Below, in pieces: positions 42,841-50,405 of a stretch of 64,000 nt of DNA. The notes under the pieces were generated by a model. It did no database searches. It was not told the origin of the DNA and saw nothing but the letters and a program-made list of their open reading frames with translations. The translations under genes were made by a program, and so were the position numbers. This stretch comes from Sciscionella marina DSM 45152 (lineage in GTDB: Bacteria > Actinomycetota > Actinomycetes > Mycobacteriales > Pseudonocardiaceae), in the NCBI RefSeq assembly GCF_000379465.1, contig NZ_KB905391.1, forward strand, positions 44,080-108,079. The letters are read 5' to 3'. The number at the start of each line of letters is the position of its first letter. Positions within the stretch are counted from its first letter, which is position 1.

Positions 42841-43680
42841 ATGACCACCCCGGTCGATGTGCGCGCGCCCGATATGCCGTTCGTGTTGTTCGATGTCGAG
42901 GTCGCCGAGATCGAGGAGGTGACGCCGCATCTCCGTCGTGTCGCGTTCACCGCGCCCGATCTGGACCAGATGACCTGTGCGGGCCGGGACCAGCGGGTCA
43001 AGCTGTTCTTCCCGCTGCCCGGTCAGGACCGTCCGGTGGTGCCGGTCGGACGGGAATGGTTCCACGACTACCGGGCGATCCCGGCCGAACATCGCCCGCC
43101 GATCCGCACCTACACCATCCGGCGGTTCGATCGGTCCCTGCGGACGGCCTGGATCGAGTTCGTGCTGCACGAGACCGGTGATCAGCCGTGCGGGCCCGCG
43201 GCCTCCTGGATCGAGTCGGCGCGGCCGGGCGACCGGGCCGCGCTGCTGGCTCCGAACGCGCGCTGCGCGCAGATCGGCGGCTGGGAATACGCCCCTCCCC
43301 GGGAAACGGACTACTCGCTGCTCATCGGGGACGAGACGGCACTTCCCGCGATCGCGGCCATTCTCGAAGGCCTGGACCCGGATGTCGTCGCGCACGTGGT
43401 ACTCGAAGTCGGCACGCGGGCCGATGTGCCACCGCTGCACAGTGTCGCGAAGGTAGAGATCGACGTCGTGACCAGGTCCGGCGCCACGCCCGGCGATCCC
43501 GGGGTGCTGCTCGAAGCGGTACGGCGGGCCGAACTGCGCCCCGGAAGGCCGTACGTGTGGCTCGCAGGGGAGTCGTCGATGGTTCGCGGGATCCGCAGGC
43601 ACCTCGTCGGTGAGCGCGGGATCCCGAAGGCGGATATCTATTTCTCCGGATATTGGAAGCTCGGCAGCGCTATCGAATAG
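42841..43680 (+). CDS. Siderophore-interacting protein (FAD ferric reductase)
   Basis: Flavin-dependent ferric-siderophore reductase of 279 aa (SIP/ViuB type) that releases iron from imported siderophores in the cytoplasm. RTYTIRRF near residue 94 is the FAD-binding RxYTxR motif; the C-terminal half has a ferredoxin-reductase-like NAD(P)H domain with VWLAGESSMVRGIRRHL near 240. A GGAGGTGAT ribosome binding site precedes the ATG. Regulation by iron is predicted from the IdeR box upstream. No siderophore synthesis or uptake genes are adjacent. Confidence 0.94.
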   Translation: MTTPVDVRAPDMPFVLFDVEVAEIEEVTPHLRRVAFTAPDLDQMTCAGRDQRVKLFFPLPGQDRPVVPVGREWFHDYRAIPAEHRPPIRTYTIRRFDRSLRTAWIEFVLHETGDQPCGPAASWIESARPGDRAALLAPNARCAQIGGWEYAPPRETDYSLLIGDETALPAIAAILEGLDPDVVAHVVLEVGTRADVPPLHSVAKVEIDVVTRSGATPGDPGVLLEAVRRAELRPGRPYVWLAGESSMVRGIRRHLVGERGIPKADIYFSGYWKLGSAIE

Positions 43681-43711
43681 CGCACCGATTCACAGGTCGT
43701 GGGGGAGAAAA

Positions 43712-43754
43712 ACGTTCGGGCGGGAATTCGATCATCGAATTCCCGCCCGAACGT
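43712..43754. terminator. Bidirectional intrinsic terminator
   Basis: Two perfect 21-bp complementary arms, 43712-43732 and 43734-43754, sit between convergent genes. A T-rich run follows on the plus strand (CGTTTTGTTT) and TTTTTCT on the minus strand. This is a textbook two-way terminator for the siderophore-interacting gene and the DUF6918-like gene, the clearest in the window. Confidence 0.9.
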
Positions 43755-43763
43755 CGTTTTGTT

Positions 43764-44219
43764 TCAGTTGGTGCCGGTGTGCTTGGCGATCAGCTCGCCG
43801 AGCTTGGGGACCGCGACCGTGACGTGCTTTTTGCCCTGCGGGCGCAGCATGCCGTAGGCCTTCTTGATGGTGCCCCGGTTGCTGCGCTCGGCACGGTCGT
43901 CGGTGAGACCGAGCAGCGCCTCGGAGATCTCGTCCTGCCTCGACTCGAAGTAGCTGGAAAGCCCCGCACCGTTGCCCGCGGACCTGTAGTCGGCGTAGAA
44001 CGGCTGCAGCCGGCTGGTCAGCTCCGGGAGCAGGTCCTTGACGGCCTCGTCGATCATGTTCGGCTTGAGCTTCTGCACCATTTTGTAGGCGCTTTTCACG
44101 GTGAGTCCCGTGGCTCCCGATTTCGAGGCCACTTCGTCGTCCACGAGTTGGCGGCAATCTGAAACAAACTCGGGGTACTGCGGCGAATCGACCAGTTGCG
44201 TACGAAGATCCTCTGGCAC
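43764..44219 (-). CDS. DUF6918-like conserved actinobacterial protein
   Basis: Soluble helical protein of 151 aa. It has the pattern of a conserved actinobacterial family I recall as DUF6918: LVDDEVASKSG near residue 24, KPNMIDEAVKDLLPEL near 51, FYADYRSAG near 74, and a basic C-terminus. No catalytic motif is visible. GTG 44219 is chosen as start because AAAGGAA lies 8 nt upstream; an in-frame ATG at 44276 has no such site. It ends at the strong two-way terminator. Function unknown. Confidence 0.72.
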   Translation of the reverse strand: MPEDLRTQLVDSPQYPEFVSDCRQLVDDEVASKSGATGLTVKSAYKMVQKLKPNMIDEAVKDLLPELTSRLQPFYADYRSAGNGAGLSSYFESRQDEISEALLGLTDDRAERSNRGTIKKAYGMLRPQGKKHVTVAVPKLGELIAKHTGTN

Positions 44220-44341
44220 CGAGTCTATTCCTTTCGTGTGCTTGTTCGCGTGCTCTATTGAGCGTTGGGTGACCATAGCGGGTCGGCGCCCGATCGTGTC
44301 CTCGGGGGATACTCAAGCTCGCCTGGGTAGCATCTCCTACT

Positions 44342-44881
44342 GTGTCGGGTACCCTTGCCGCCGAGGACTTCCACTGCGCCCCGTGCGCGCTCTCCTACGC
44401 CGAACTCGGCGTCCCGGAGGCCGTGCGGATCATCGGGGAAATGCCGGCGAACGCGCGGACCGCGCTCGAGGCGACGCCCGCGCCGGTGCTGCGCAGCCGT
44501 CCGGAACCCGGGATCTGGTCCGCCCTCGAATACGCCTGCCACCTGCGGGATGTCTACGTCACGTCCACGATCCGGCTCTACCGCACCAGGACCGAGGACC
44601 GGCCGGTGCTGGAACCCATGCTCAACGATCTGCGCGCGGCGCGATTCCACTACGCCGAGACGATTCCCGAGGCGGTGCTCGGCGAACTCGAATCAGCTGT
44701 CGACGGCTGCCTCGCCGAGGTCGAACGGGTGCGGGACTGGGACCGGACGGCGAGCCGGCTTCCCGGCGAGGTGCGCGGGACGCGTTGGCTCGTCCGCCAG
44801 GCCGCGCACGAGGGAGTCCATCACGTGCGCGATATCCGCGAGGTCAGTCGCTCAGGTCCCGAACCGTCTCGACCAGCTTGA
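44342..44881 (+). CDS. DinB-superfamily protein
   Basis: Protein of 179 aa in the DinB/YfiT-like metal-binding four-helix-bundle superfamily. CHLRDVY near residue 67 and AAHEGVHHVRD near 159 give the three-His pattern expected for the metal site. Some DinB-fold enzymes are mycothiol- or bacillithiol-dependent transferases, which would fit a mycothiol producer, but this is only family-level. The GTG start follows TAGCAT by 8 nt. The C-terminal 13 codons overlap the end of the LLM gene, convergent. Confidence 0.78.
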   Translation: MSGTLAAEDFHCAPCALSYAELGVPEAVRIIGEMPANARTALEATPAPVLRSRPEPGIWSALEYACHLRDVYVTSTIRLYRTRTEDRPVLEPMLNDLRAARFHYAETIPEAVLGELESAVDGCLAEVERVRDWDRTASRLPGEVRGTRWLVRQAAHEGVHHVRDIREVSRSGPEPSRPA

Positions 44882-45884
44882 CCTTCTCCGCCGTGGTGCC
44901 CGCCAGGGGCGTCAGGTGGATTGTGGTCGCCCCGGCCTCGGCGAAGGCCGCGAGGCGCTCCTTGACGAAGGAACGGGGGCCGATCAGCGAGATGTTCCTG
45001 GCCAGCTCGTCCGGAACCGCGGCAGCGGCGGCCTCCTTGTTCCCGCCGAGGTAGAGGTCCTGGATCTGCTCGGCTTCCTTCGCGTAGCCGTAGCGGCAGG
45101 CGAGGTCGTTGTAGAAGTTCTTGCCCTTGGCGCCCATTCCGCCGATGTAGAGGGCCAGCGCCGGTTTCACCGCCTCGAGCAGGTGATCGACGTCGTCCCC
45201 GATGGCCAGCGTCGCGCTCGCGTGCACGGCGAGCTCGCCGAGCTCGGGACCGCGCTTCTGCTTGCCCTTGCTCAGGGACTCGCCCCACACCTCGTTCGCT
45301 CGCTCCGGCAGGAAGAAGATCGGCTGCCAGGCCTCGGCGATCTCGGCGGTCAGTTCCACGTTCTTCGGGCCGATCGCGGCGATCAGCACCGGGATCCGCT
45401 CCCGTACCGGATGGTTGATCAGCTTGAGCGGCTTGCCGAGCCCGGTTCCCTGCTCCGCGGGAAGCGGGATCTGGTAGTACTTGCCGTCGTAGGTGAGCCG
45501 TTCGCGGCGCCACACCTTGCGGCAGATCTCGACCAGTTCGCGGGTACGGCCGAGCGGCGCGTTGTACGGCACGCCGTGGAATCCCTCGATCACCTGCGGG
45601 CCGGAGGCGCCGAGGCCGAGGACGAACCGGCCGCCGCTGACGAAGTCCAGCCCGGCCGCGGTCATCGCGGTCAGCGAAGGGGTGCGGGTATAGATCTGGA
45701 AGATCCCGGAGGCGAGTTCCATCCGGGTGGTCCGGGCCGCGAGATAGCCGAGCTGGCTGACCGCGTCGAAGGAATAGGCTTCCGGTACGAACGCGATGTC
45801 GAGCCCCGCCTGTTCGAGGGCGGTCATCTCCTCGACCGCTTCGGAGAACCCACCGCTGTAGCTCATTGCCATGCCGAAGCGCAT
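44844..45884 (-). CDS. LLM-class F420-dependent oxidoreductase
   Basis: Luciferase-like TIM-barrel oxidoreductase of 346 aa. Features are MRFGMAMSYSGGFSEAVEEM at the N-terminus, GIFQIYTRTPSLTAMTAAGLD near 60-80, and GRFVLGLGASGPQVIEGFHG near 86-105, typical of F420-dependent LLM reductases (MER/TIGR03617-like). AAGGGTG precedes the ATG at 45884. A sequence nearly identical to the P450/tetR operator core lies 20 bp upstream, suggesting control by the same TetR-type regulator. Substrate unknown. Confidence 0.88.
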   Translation of the reverse strand: MRFGMAMSYSGGFSEAVEEMTALEQAGLDIAFVPEAYSFDAVSQLGYLAARTTRMELASGIFQIYTRTPSLTAMTAAGLDFVSGGRFVLGLGASGPQVIEGFHGVPYNAPLGRTRELVEICRKVWRRERLTYDGKYYQIPLPAEQGTGLGKPLKLINHPVRERIPVLIAAIGPKNVELTAEIAEAWQPIFFLPERANEVWGESLSKGKQKRGPELGELAVHASATLAIGDDVDHLLEAVKPALALYIGGMGAKGKNFYNDLACRYGYAKEAEQIQDLYLGGNKEAAAAAVPDELARNISLIGPRSFVKERLAAFAEAGATTIHLTPLAGTTAEKVKLVETVRDLSD

Positions 45885-45903
45885 CGGATCACCCTTACTG
45901 CTC

Positions 45904-45919
45904 TACATACGTTCCAGTC
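45904..45919. promoter_or_regulatory. Second copy of the P450/tetR operator core
   Basis: On the minus strand, GACTGGAACGTATGTA matches the core GACAGGAACGTATGTC at 13245-13260 in 14 of 16 bases. It covers the likely promoter of the LLM oxidoreductase gene, 20 bp before its start. It may be a second target of the TetR protein encoded at 13314. Confidence 0.45.
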
Positions 45920-46078
45920 GGTTTGTTCGTCACGCTAACCCACCATGCTTGCCTTGGAAACATCGCGCCGCTCACCACGGACGGGCGGAGATTGCCGACC
46001 TGCTCCCGGGGCGGCAGGCTTCCGTAAGCGGGCGTGATGCAGGTCACCGAGAATCGTCGGAGCGGTTTCCGGTGCACC

Positions 46079-46104
46079 TGTCGATCCGGATCGGGCCCGT
46101 TCGA
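46079..46104 (+). promoter_or_regulatory. Candidate ECF42-type sigma promoter
   Basis: TGTCGA (46079-46084) is followed after 17 nt by CGA (46102-46104), in line with the -35/-10 pattern I recall for ECF42 sigma factors. It would start a transcript about 50 nt before the first DGPF gene, whose operon ends with the ECF42-like sigma gene, so autoregulation is suggested. Confidence 0.5.
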
Positions 46105-46162
46105 CGCCTTGGTATCCGGGCCCCGGCCACTGGGGACGGGCCACAACGAAAGGTAGGGCGAG

Positions 46163-46591
46163 ATGCGATTCCTGATGTTCGTGCACGCCGATGAGCACAG
46201 CGAGGCCGGAGAGCTCCCGTCGGAGCAGGACGTCGCGCGGATGGGTGCGTTCAACGAGGACCTGGCCAAGGCCGGTGCGCTGCTCGCGGCCGAGGGGCTG
46301 TATCCGAGTTCGCGGGGCAAGCGCGTGGTGTTCGATGGTGACGGGAAGCCGACGGTGATCGACGGACCGTTCGCGGAGACCAAGGAACTCATCGCGGGCT
46401 TCTGGTTGCTCCAGTTCAAGGACTGGGAGGAAGCGCTCGAATGGGCGAGGCGCTGCCCCGGGGAGGGTGGTGTCGTGGAGCTACGGCAGATCTTCGAGGC
46501 CGAGGACTTCGAGACGAACTACTCAGCGGCGATCCGCGCACAGGAAGAACGGTTGCGCGCGGCCGTCGTCGAACAGAACCAGGGGCGATGA
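46163..46591 (+). CDS. YCII/DGPF-domain protein 1
   Basis: Small soluble protein of 142 aa with the YCII-related fold. MRFLMFVHADEHSE at the start, VIDGPFAETKELIAGFWLLQ near 70 (the DGPF motif) and a C-terminal VELRQIFEAEDFE are hallmarks. DGPF proteins occur with ECF42-type sigma factors across actinobacteria and other phyla; their biochemical role is not settled. AAAGGTAGG precedes the ATG. It is followed by a paralogue after 29 bp. Confidence 0.9.
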   Translation: MRFLMFVHADEHSEAGELPSEQDVARMGAFNEDLAKAGALLAAEGLYPSSRGKRVVFDGDGKPTVIDGPFAETKELIAGFWLLQFKDWEEALEWARRCPGEGGVVELRQIFEAEDFETNYSAAIRAQEERLRAAVVEQNQGR

Positions 46592-46620
46592 CCGGGCAAC
46601 CGGCACCGGAGAGGACTGCG

Positions 46621-47001
46621 ATGCGCTTCATGGTGATCCGCAAGGCGGACGAGGAGACCGAGACCGGGGTGCAGCCCGAGCAGGAGCTGTACGAGGCGAT
46701 GGAGGAGTTCAACCGCAAGACCCCGGAGGGTGTGCGATTCCTCGGCGGGGACGGGCTGCATCCGAGCACGCAGGGTGCCCGGGTGGAGTTCGACGGCGGG
46801 AAACCGAGGGTGGTGGACGGACCGTTCGCGGAGACCAAGGAACTCATCGCCGGCTACAGCCTGATCGAAGCGCCTTCGCTCGCCGAGGCCATCGAATGGG
46901 TCAAGGGCTGGCCGGAACTGGACGCACACGGTGCGGCGCGGCTGGAGATCCGGCGGATCTACGAGTTCGAGGAGCTCGGCCTCACCGCGCTGGAGGGCTG
47001 A
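46621..47001 (+). CDS. YCII/DGPF-domain protein 2
   Basis: Protein of 126 aa, a paralogue of the preceding gene product. MRFMVIRKADEETETG at the start, VVDGPFAETKELIAGYSLIE near 65 and IRRIYEFEELG at the end. GGAGAGGA lies 5 nt before ATG 46621. An in-frame ATG at 46588 overlaps the previous stop as ATGA but has no ribosome binding site, so it is less likely. The two DGPF proteins may form a heterodimer; this is inference. Confidence 0.9.
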   Translation: MRFMVIRKADEETETGVQPEQELYEAMEEFNRKTPEGVRFLGGDGLHPSTQGARVEFDGGKPRVVDGPFAETKELIAGYSLIEAPSLAEAIEWVKGWPELDAHGAARLEIRRIYEFEELGLTALEG

Positions 47002-47039
47002 AGTTGCCGCACGGTCCGCTGTGCTGCTGAGATGGCCGC

Positions 47040-48314
47040 ATGAACGAATCCGAAGCGCCGGGCCCGAACGCGCGCACGCGCGTTCGGGCCCGGATCGACG
47101 CCGTGTGGCGTGTCGAGTCGGCCCGGCTGATCGCCGGGCTGGCCCGGATGGTGCACGACGTCGGTCTCGCCGAGGAGCTGGCCCAGGACGCACTGGTCGC
47201 GGCGCTCGAACAGTGGCCGGAATCGAGGGTCCCGGACAATCCGGGGGCCTGGCTGATGACGACCGGAAAACGGCGGGCCATCGACCGGTTCCGCCGGGAC
47301 GAGCGGTTCGCCGCGAAGCTCGGTGACCTCGGACGCGATCTGGAACAAGAGCCCGGCGAGCCGGACGACACGCTCGATGTGCACTTCGGGGACGATCTGC
47401 TCGGGCTGATGTTCACCGCGTGCCATCCGGTGCTCGCCCCGCAGGCCAGGGTCGCCCTGGTGTTGCGCATGCTGGGTGGCCTGAGCACGAAGGAGATCGC
47501 CCGCGCCTACCTGGCGTCCGAGTCGACGATGGCACAGCGGATCGTCCGCGCCAAGCGAACCCTGACCAAGGAGCGGGTGCGGTTCACGGTGCCGGACCGG
47601 GAGCAGCTGCGCGAGCGGCTCGACTCGGTCCTCGAAGTGGTGTACCTGATCTTCAACGAGGGGTATTCGGCGACCGCGGGCGACGACTGGATGCGCCCCG
47701 CGCTGTGCGAGGAGGCGCAGCGGCTCGGCCGGATGCTGGCCACCCTGCTCCCCGGAGAGCCGGAGGTCCACGGACTGATCGCGCTGCTGGAGTTGCAGGG
47801 TTCCCGGGCGGGTGCGCGGCTCGGACCGCAGGGTGAGCCGGTCCTGCTGCTCGATCAGGACCGCGGGCGATGGGACCGGTTGCTGATCGGCCGCGGCCTC
47901 GAAGCACTCGGCCGGGCGGTGGAACTGGCCGCGGAACCCGGCCCCTACACCCTGCAGGCCGCGATCGCCGCCTGTCATGCGCGGGCCGTCACCGCGGAGG
48001 AAACCGACTGGGCGCGCATCGCCGCCCTGTACGAGCAGCTGGCCCGGCGGACCGGTTCGCCGGTCGTGGAGCTCAACCGCGCGGTGGCGCTCGGTATGGC
48101 TTTCGGACCGGAGGCCGGCCTGCGGCTGGTGGACGAGCTGCGTTCGGATCCCGTGCTGCGGGACTACTACCTGCTCGCCAGCGTTCGGGGCGATCTGCTG
48201 GCGAAACTCGGCCGAGCGGCGGAGGCCCGTGCCGAATTCGCGCGTGCGGCAGAACTGACCGGCAACGCGGCCGAGCGGACGGTGATGCGGGAGCGGGCGG
48301 CGAGCACGGTCTGA
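47040..48314 (+). CDS. ECF42-type RNA polymerase sigma factor
   Basis: Sigma factor of 424 aa, twice the size of a normal ECF sigma. Region 2 (about 20-95) includes LAEELAQDALVAALEQWP and NPGAWLMTTGKRRAIDRFRR; region 4 (about 125-180) includes MLGGLSTKEIARAYLASESTMAQRIVRAKR. The C-terminal 230 residues include NEGYSA near 204 and TPR-like repeats, the extension known to control ECF42 activity in place of an anti-sigma factor. It is the third gene of the DGPF module. A 32-nt near-perfect hairpin lies within codons 7-17. No anti-sigma gene is present. Confidence 0.93.
   Translation: MNESEAPGPNARTRVRARIDAVWRVESARLIAGLARMVHDVGLAEELAQDALVAALEQWPESRVPDNPGAWLMTTGKRRAIDRFRRDERFAAKLGDLGRDLEQEPGEPDDTLDVHFGDDLLGLMFTACHPVLAPQARVALVLRMLGGLSTKEIARAYLASESTMAQRIVRAKRTLTKERVRFTVPDREQLRERLDSVLEVVYLIFNEGYSATAGDDWMRPALCEEAQRLGRMLATLLPGEPEVHGLIALLELQGSRAGARLGPQGEPVLLLDQDRGRWDRLLIGRGLEALGRAVELAAEPGPYTLQAAIAACHARAVTAEETDWARIAALYEQLARRTGSPVVELNRAVALGMAFGPEAGLRLVDELRSDPVLRDYYLLASVRGDLLAKLGRAAEARAEFARAAELTGNAAERTVMRERAASTV
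47060..47091 (+). repeat. Long hairpin inside the sigma factor's 5' coding region
   Basis: Arms GGGCCCGAACGCGCG and CGCGCGTTCGGGCCC (15 bp each, perfect) with only CA between them. It begins 20 nt after the start codon and encodes the Pro-Asn-Ala-Arg-rich start of the protein. Its stability could impede translating or transcribing enzymes and so tune sigma factor synthesis. Confidence 0.7.
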
Positions 48315-48332
48315 CACGGGGCATGGAAACGC

Positions 48333-48539
48333 TCATCCGGGGGAATCCTGCTCGGCAGGCGGGGACGGGTCGGCCGCCGGGGCATACGTGTCCCGCGCGC
48401 CAGGCCTGGAAAGCGAACCGCCGGTCTCCTCACCGGTGAACTCGATGAGGCCGGGTTCCAGGAGATCGACGGCATCGCTGTCCCAGAGATCCACATCGAC
48501 GATCCGCCATCGCCCGGTCGTCAGCGGCATCCCGGCCAT
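48333..48539 (-). pseudogene. C-terminally truncated GRWRIVE-type conserved protein
   Basis: The 68-codon frame begins with ATG 48539 preceded by GGAG, and MAGMPLTTGRWRIVDVDLWDSD followed by DLLEPGLIEFTGEETGGS matches the start of a common actinobacterial family of about 110-130 aa (GRWRIVE...WD...AFIEF...). After the GG the expected remainder, including the conserved Trp-rich C-terminal half, is replaced by a Pro/Ala-rich tail that runs to a stop 18 bp from the sigma gene. I read it as a gene that lost its 3' half. The family resemblance is from memory; a genuinely short variant is possible. Confidence 0.55.
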
Positions 48540-48550
48540 TTCCCCCGCTC

Positions 48551-49183
48551 CTATCGCACGCCGCGCGGCCGGAACTGGATGCTGATCCGGGGGCCGACAG
48601 CGCGAGCCGTCTTGGGGATGGCGTGTTCCCAGGTCCGCTGGCAGGACCCGCCCATGACGACGAGATCGCCGTGCCCGAGCGAGCGGCGGACCGGCGAACC
48701 CGCTCCGGGATCGCGTGGCCGCAGCAGCAGGGTGCGCGGGGCGCCGACGGACAGGATCGCGACCATGGTGTCCTCCCGCGCACCGCGCCCGATGGTGTCG
48801 CCGTGCCAGGCCACACTGTCCGCCCCGTCGCGGTAGTAACACAGTCCCGCCGTGCAGAACGGTTCGCGGAGCTCGTCGAGATAGTGCGCGGTCAGCAGGG
48901 CGCGCGCATCGCGGAGGCAGGGATCCGGCATCTCGTCGTGCTCTTCGTAGAAGCTGAGCAGCCGGGGAACCGATACCACCCGGTCGTACATGACCCGGCG
49001 CTCGGCGTGCCACGGCACATCCGAGGCGAGGCGGTCGAACACCTCGTCCGCTCCGCTGAGCCAGCCGGGAAGCAGGTCGATCCACGCCCCGTCGCCCAGT
49101 TCGGTGCGCCGCGCCTGCTCCAGTGGCCGCAGGCCGACCGCTTCCTCCGTACCGAACAAGGAACCTTGCAACATCGCCGTCAT
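48551..49183 (-). CDS. alkB: AlkB-like 2-oxoglutarate/Fe(II) dioxygenase
   Basis: Oxidative demethylase for alkylated DNA or RNA bases, 210 aa. The iron ligands are His and Asp in AWHGDTIG near 127-132 and a distal His in TWEHAIPK near 191, with 2-oxoglutarate Arg in RISIQFRPRG. ATG 49183 is chosen: TACACT lies 6 nt upstream, consistent with a leaderless mRNA, and a perfect SOS box lies just beyond (49205-49222). A GTG at 49198 and an ATG at 49174 are alternatives. Adjacent to a second DNA-repair gene upstream; alkylation repair under SOS control is predicted. Confidence 0.9.
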   Translation of the reverse strand: MTAMLQGSLFGTEEAVGLRPLEQARRTELGDGAWIDLLPGWLSGADEVFDRLASDVPWHAERRVMYDRVVSVPRLLSFYEEHDEMPDPCLRDARALLTAHYLDELREPFCTAGLCYYRDGADSVAWHGDTIGRGAREDTMVAILSVGAPRTLLLRPRDPGAGSPVRRSLGHGDLVVMGGSCQRTWEHAIPKTARAVGPRISIQFRPRGVR

Positions 49184-49204
49184 AAGGCCAGTGTACACGA
49201 ATTA

Positions 49205-49222
49205 TTCGAACACAGGTTCGAA
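49205..49222. promoter_or_regulatory. LexA (SOS) box before alkB
   Basis: TTCGAACACAGGTTCGAA is fully symmetric in its 7-bp arms and contains CGAAC-N4-GTTCG, the LexA consensus of Gram-positives and actinobacteria. It lies 22 bp before the alkB start and downstream of the HhH-GPD gene, so it should repress alkB until DNA damage. Confidence 0.88.
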
Positions 49223-49247
49223 CGATGCTTCACTCGATCGAACGGGC

Positions 49248-49829
49248 TCAGCCCTTGGCTTGCTTGGCCGCCGCCTTCGCGGCCTTCTTGTAGGCCCGCA
49301 CCTCACCGAGCGAATCGGCGTCCACGACATCGGCGATCGAGTAGCGCGCGCCCTGTTCGCCGTAACCGCCCGCCGCCTCGCGCCAGCCCGAGGCCCGCAG
49401 CCCGAACTGCTTGCCGAGCAGGGCGAGGAAGATGCGCGCCTTCTGCTCACCGAAGCCGGGCAGCGCCTTGAGCCGGGTGAGCACTTCCTTGCCGTTCGGC
49501 TCGCCCCGGGTCCAGATGGCTTCGGCGTCGCCGTCGTAGTTCTCGACGATCGCCTGGCACATCGCCTGGATGCGCTTGGCCATGGAGCCGGGGAACCGGT
49601 GCACGGCGGGCGGGGTGGCGCAGATGCCGGCGAACTCGTCCGGGTCCATGGCGGCTATCCGGCCGGTGTCGAGGGTGCCGAGCCGGTCGAGCAGCTTCTT
49701 CGGCCCGGCGAATGCGGTCTCCATCGGCACCTGCTGGTCCAGCAGCATGCCGGTGAGCAGGGCGAGCGGATCGGTGGCGAGCAGGGCGTCGGCCGCCGGC
49801 TCACCGACGAGGTACACGGTGCGCGTCAT
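49248..49829 (-). CDS. HhH-GPD-type base-excision repair protein
   Basis: Protein of 193 aa with a helix-hairpin-helix, LKALPGFGEQKARIFLALLGKQFG, near 121-145 and a helical glycosylase-like fold ahead of it. LTGMLLDQQVPMETAF near 25 resembles the N-terminal helices of endonuclease III-like glycosylases. No Fe-S Cys cluster. The C-terminus is a basic KKAAKAAAKQAKG tail, suited to DNA binding. The catalytic Asp is not obvious, so glycosylase activity is unproven. It lies upstream of alkB on the same strand. Confidence 0.85.
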   Translation of the reverse strand: MTRTVYLVGEPAADALLATDPLALLTGMLLDQQVPMETAFAGPKKLLDRLGTLDTGRIAAMDPDEFAGICATPPAVHRFPGSMAKRIQAMCQAIVENYDGDAEAIWTRGEPNGKEVLTRLKALPGFGEQKARIFLALLGKQFGLRASGWREAAGGYGEQGARYSIADVVDADSLGEVRAYKKAAKAAAKQAKG

Positions 49830-49866
49830 GCGCCCATGATCGCACGTATCGGGTGCGGTGCCCGGG

Positions 49867-50289
49867 TCAAACCCGGCCGTAGGCGTGCTGGATCCGCAGC
49901 CGGAGCACCAACCGGCGATCGGCGACCATCGCGGCGCGATAGTCCGCCCAGTCCGGGTGTTCGCCGAGAATGTCGCGGTAGACCCGGACGAGCTCCTCGA
50001 CGGTCGCGTCCTCCGGGCTTTCGGAGACGGGACTGAGCTCCGCCGTCACGTCGAGCGCCGCGTAGGACCAGCCGTCCTCGCTGGCCACGTGGAAACCGGC
50101 GCGCGGATCGCGGCGCAGATTGGCCACCTTCGCGAGGCTGGTGATCGTGGAGACGCGCAGCAGGCGCTCCTCGGGATAGAAGGCGTAGTTGACGGTGGAC
50201 AGCTGTGGGGTTCCGGCGCGCCGGAGAGTCGCCAGCACTCCCTGGTCCCGGTGGGCCACGAGGGCGAGGTAATCGGCTTCGCTGGGCAT
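49867..50289 (-). CDS. PPOX-class F420-dependent oxidoreductase
   Basis: Split-barrel flavin/F420-binding protein of 140 aa. GVLATLRRAGTPQLSTVNYAFYPEERLLRVST near residues 17-48 is the typical first strands, with ATLRR and the Asp/Arg-rich KVANLRRDPRAGFHV near 54. This family (F420-dependent nitroreductase or biliverdin reductase-like) is abundant in actinobacteria. ATG 50289 is chosen because TAGGTT ends 7 nt before it; an in-frame GTG at 50319 is earlier. Follows the HhH-GPD gene's start with a 37-bp gap. Substrate unknown. Confidence 0.87.
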   Translation of the reverse strand: MPSEADYLALVAHRDQGVLATLRRAGTPQLSTVNYAFYPEERLLRVSTITSLAKVANLRRDPRAGFHVASEDGWSYAALDVTAELSPVSESPEDATVEELVRVYRDILGEHPDWADYRAAMVADRRLVLRLRIQHAYGRV

Positions 50290-50405
50290 ATCCGCAAACC
50301 TAACCCTCGTGGGAACCATTCGCCATCGGCGGAGAACGATCTTGCGACTCGTTCCACCCCGCCCGATAATGGCCGCTGCCGCCGAATCCCGTGGGGAGTG
50401 GTCGC

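Noticed and set aside
46588..46620. Earlier start of the second DGPF gene at 46588 overlapping the previous stop
   Set aside because: It adds an unconserved leader and has no ribosome binding site, whereas 46621 has GGAGAGGA at the right distance.
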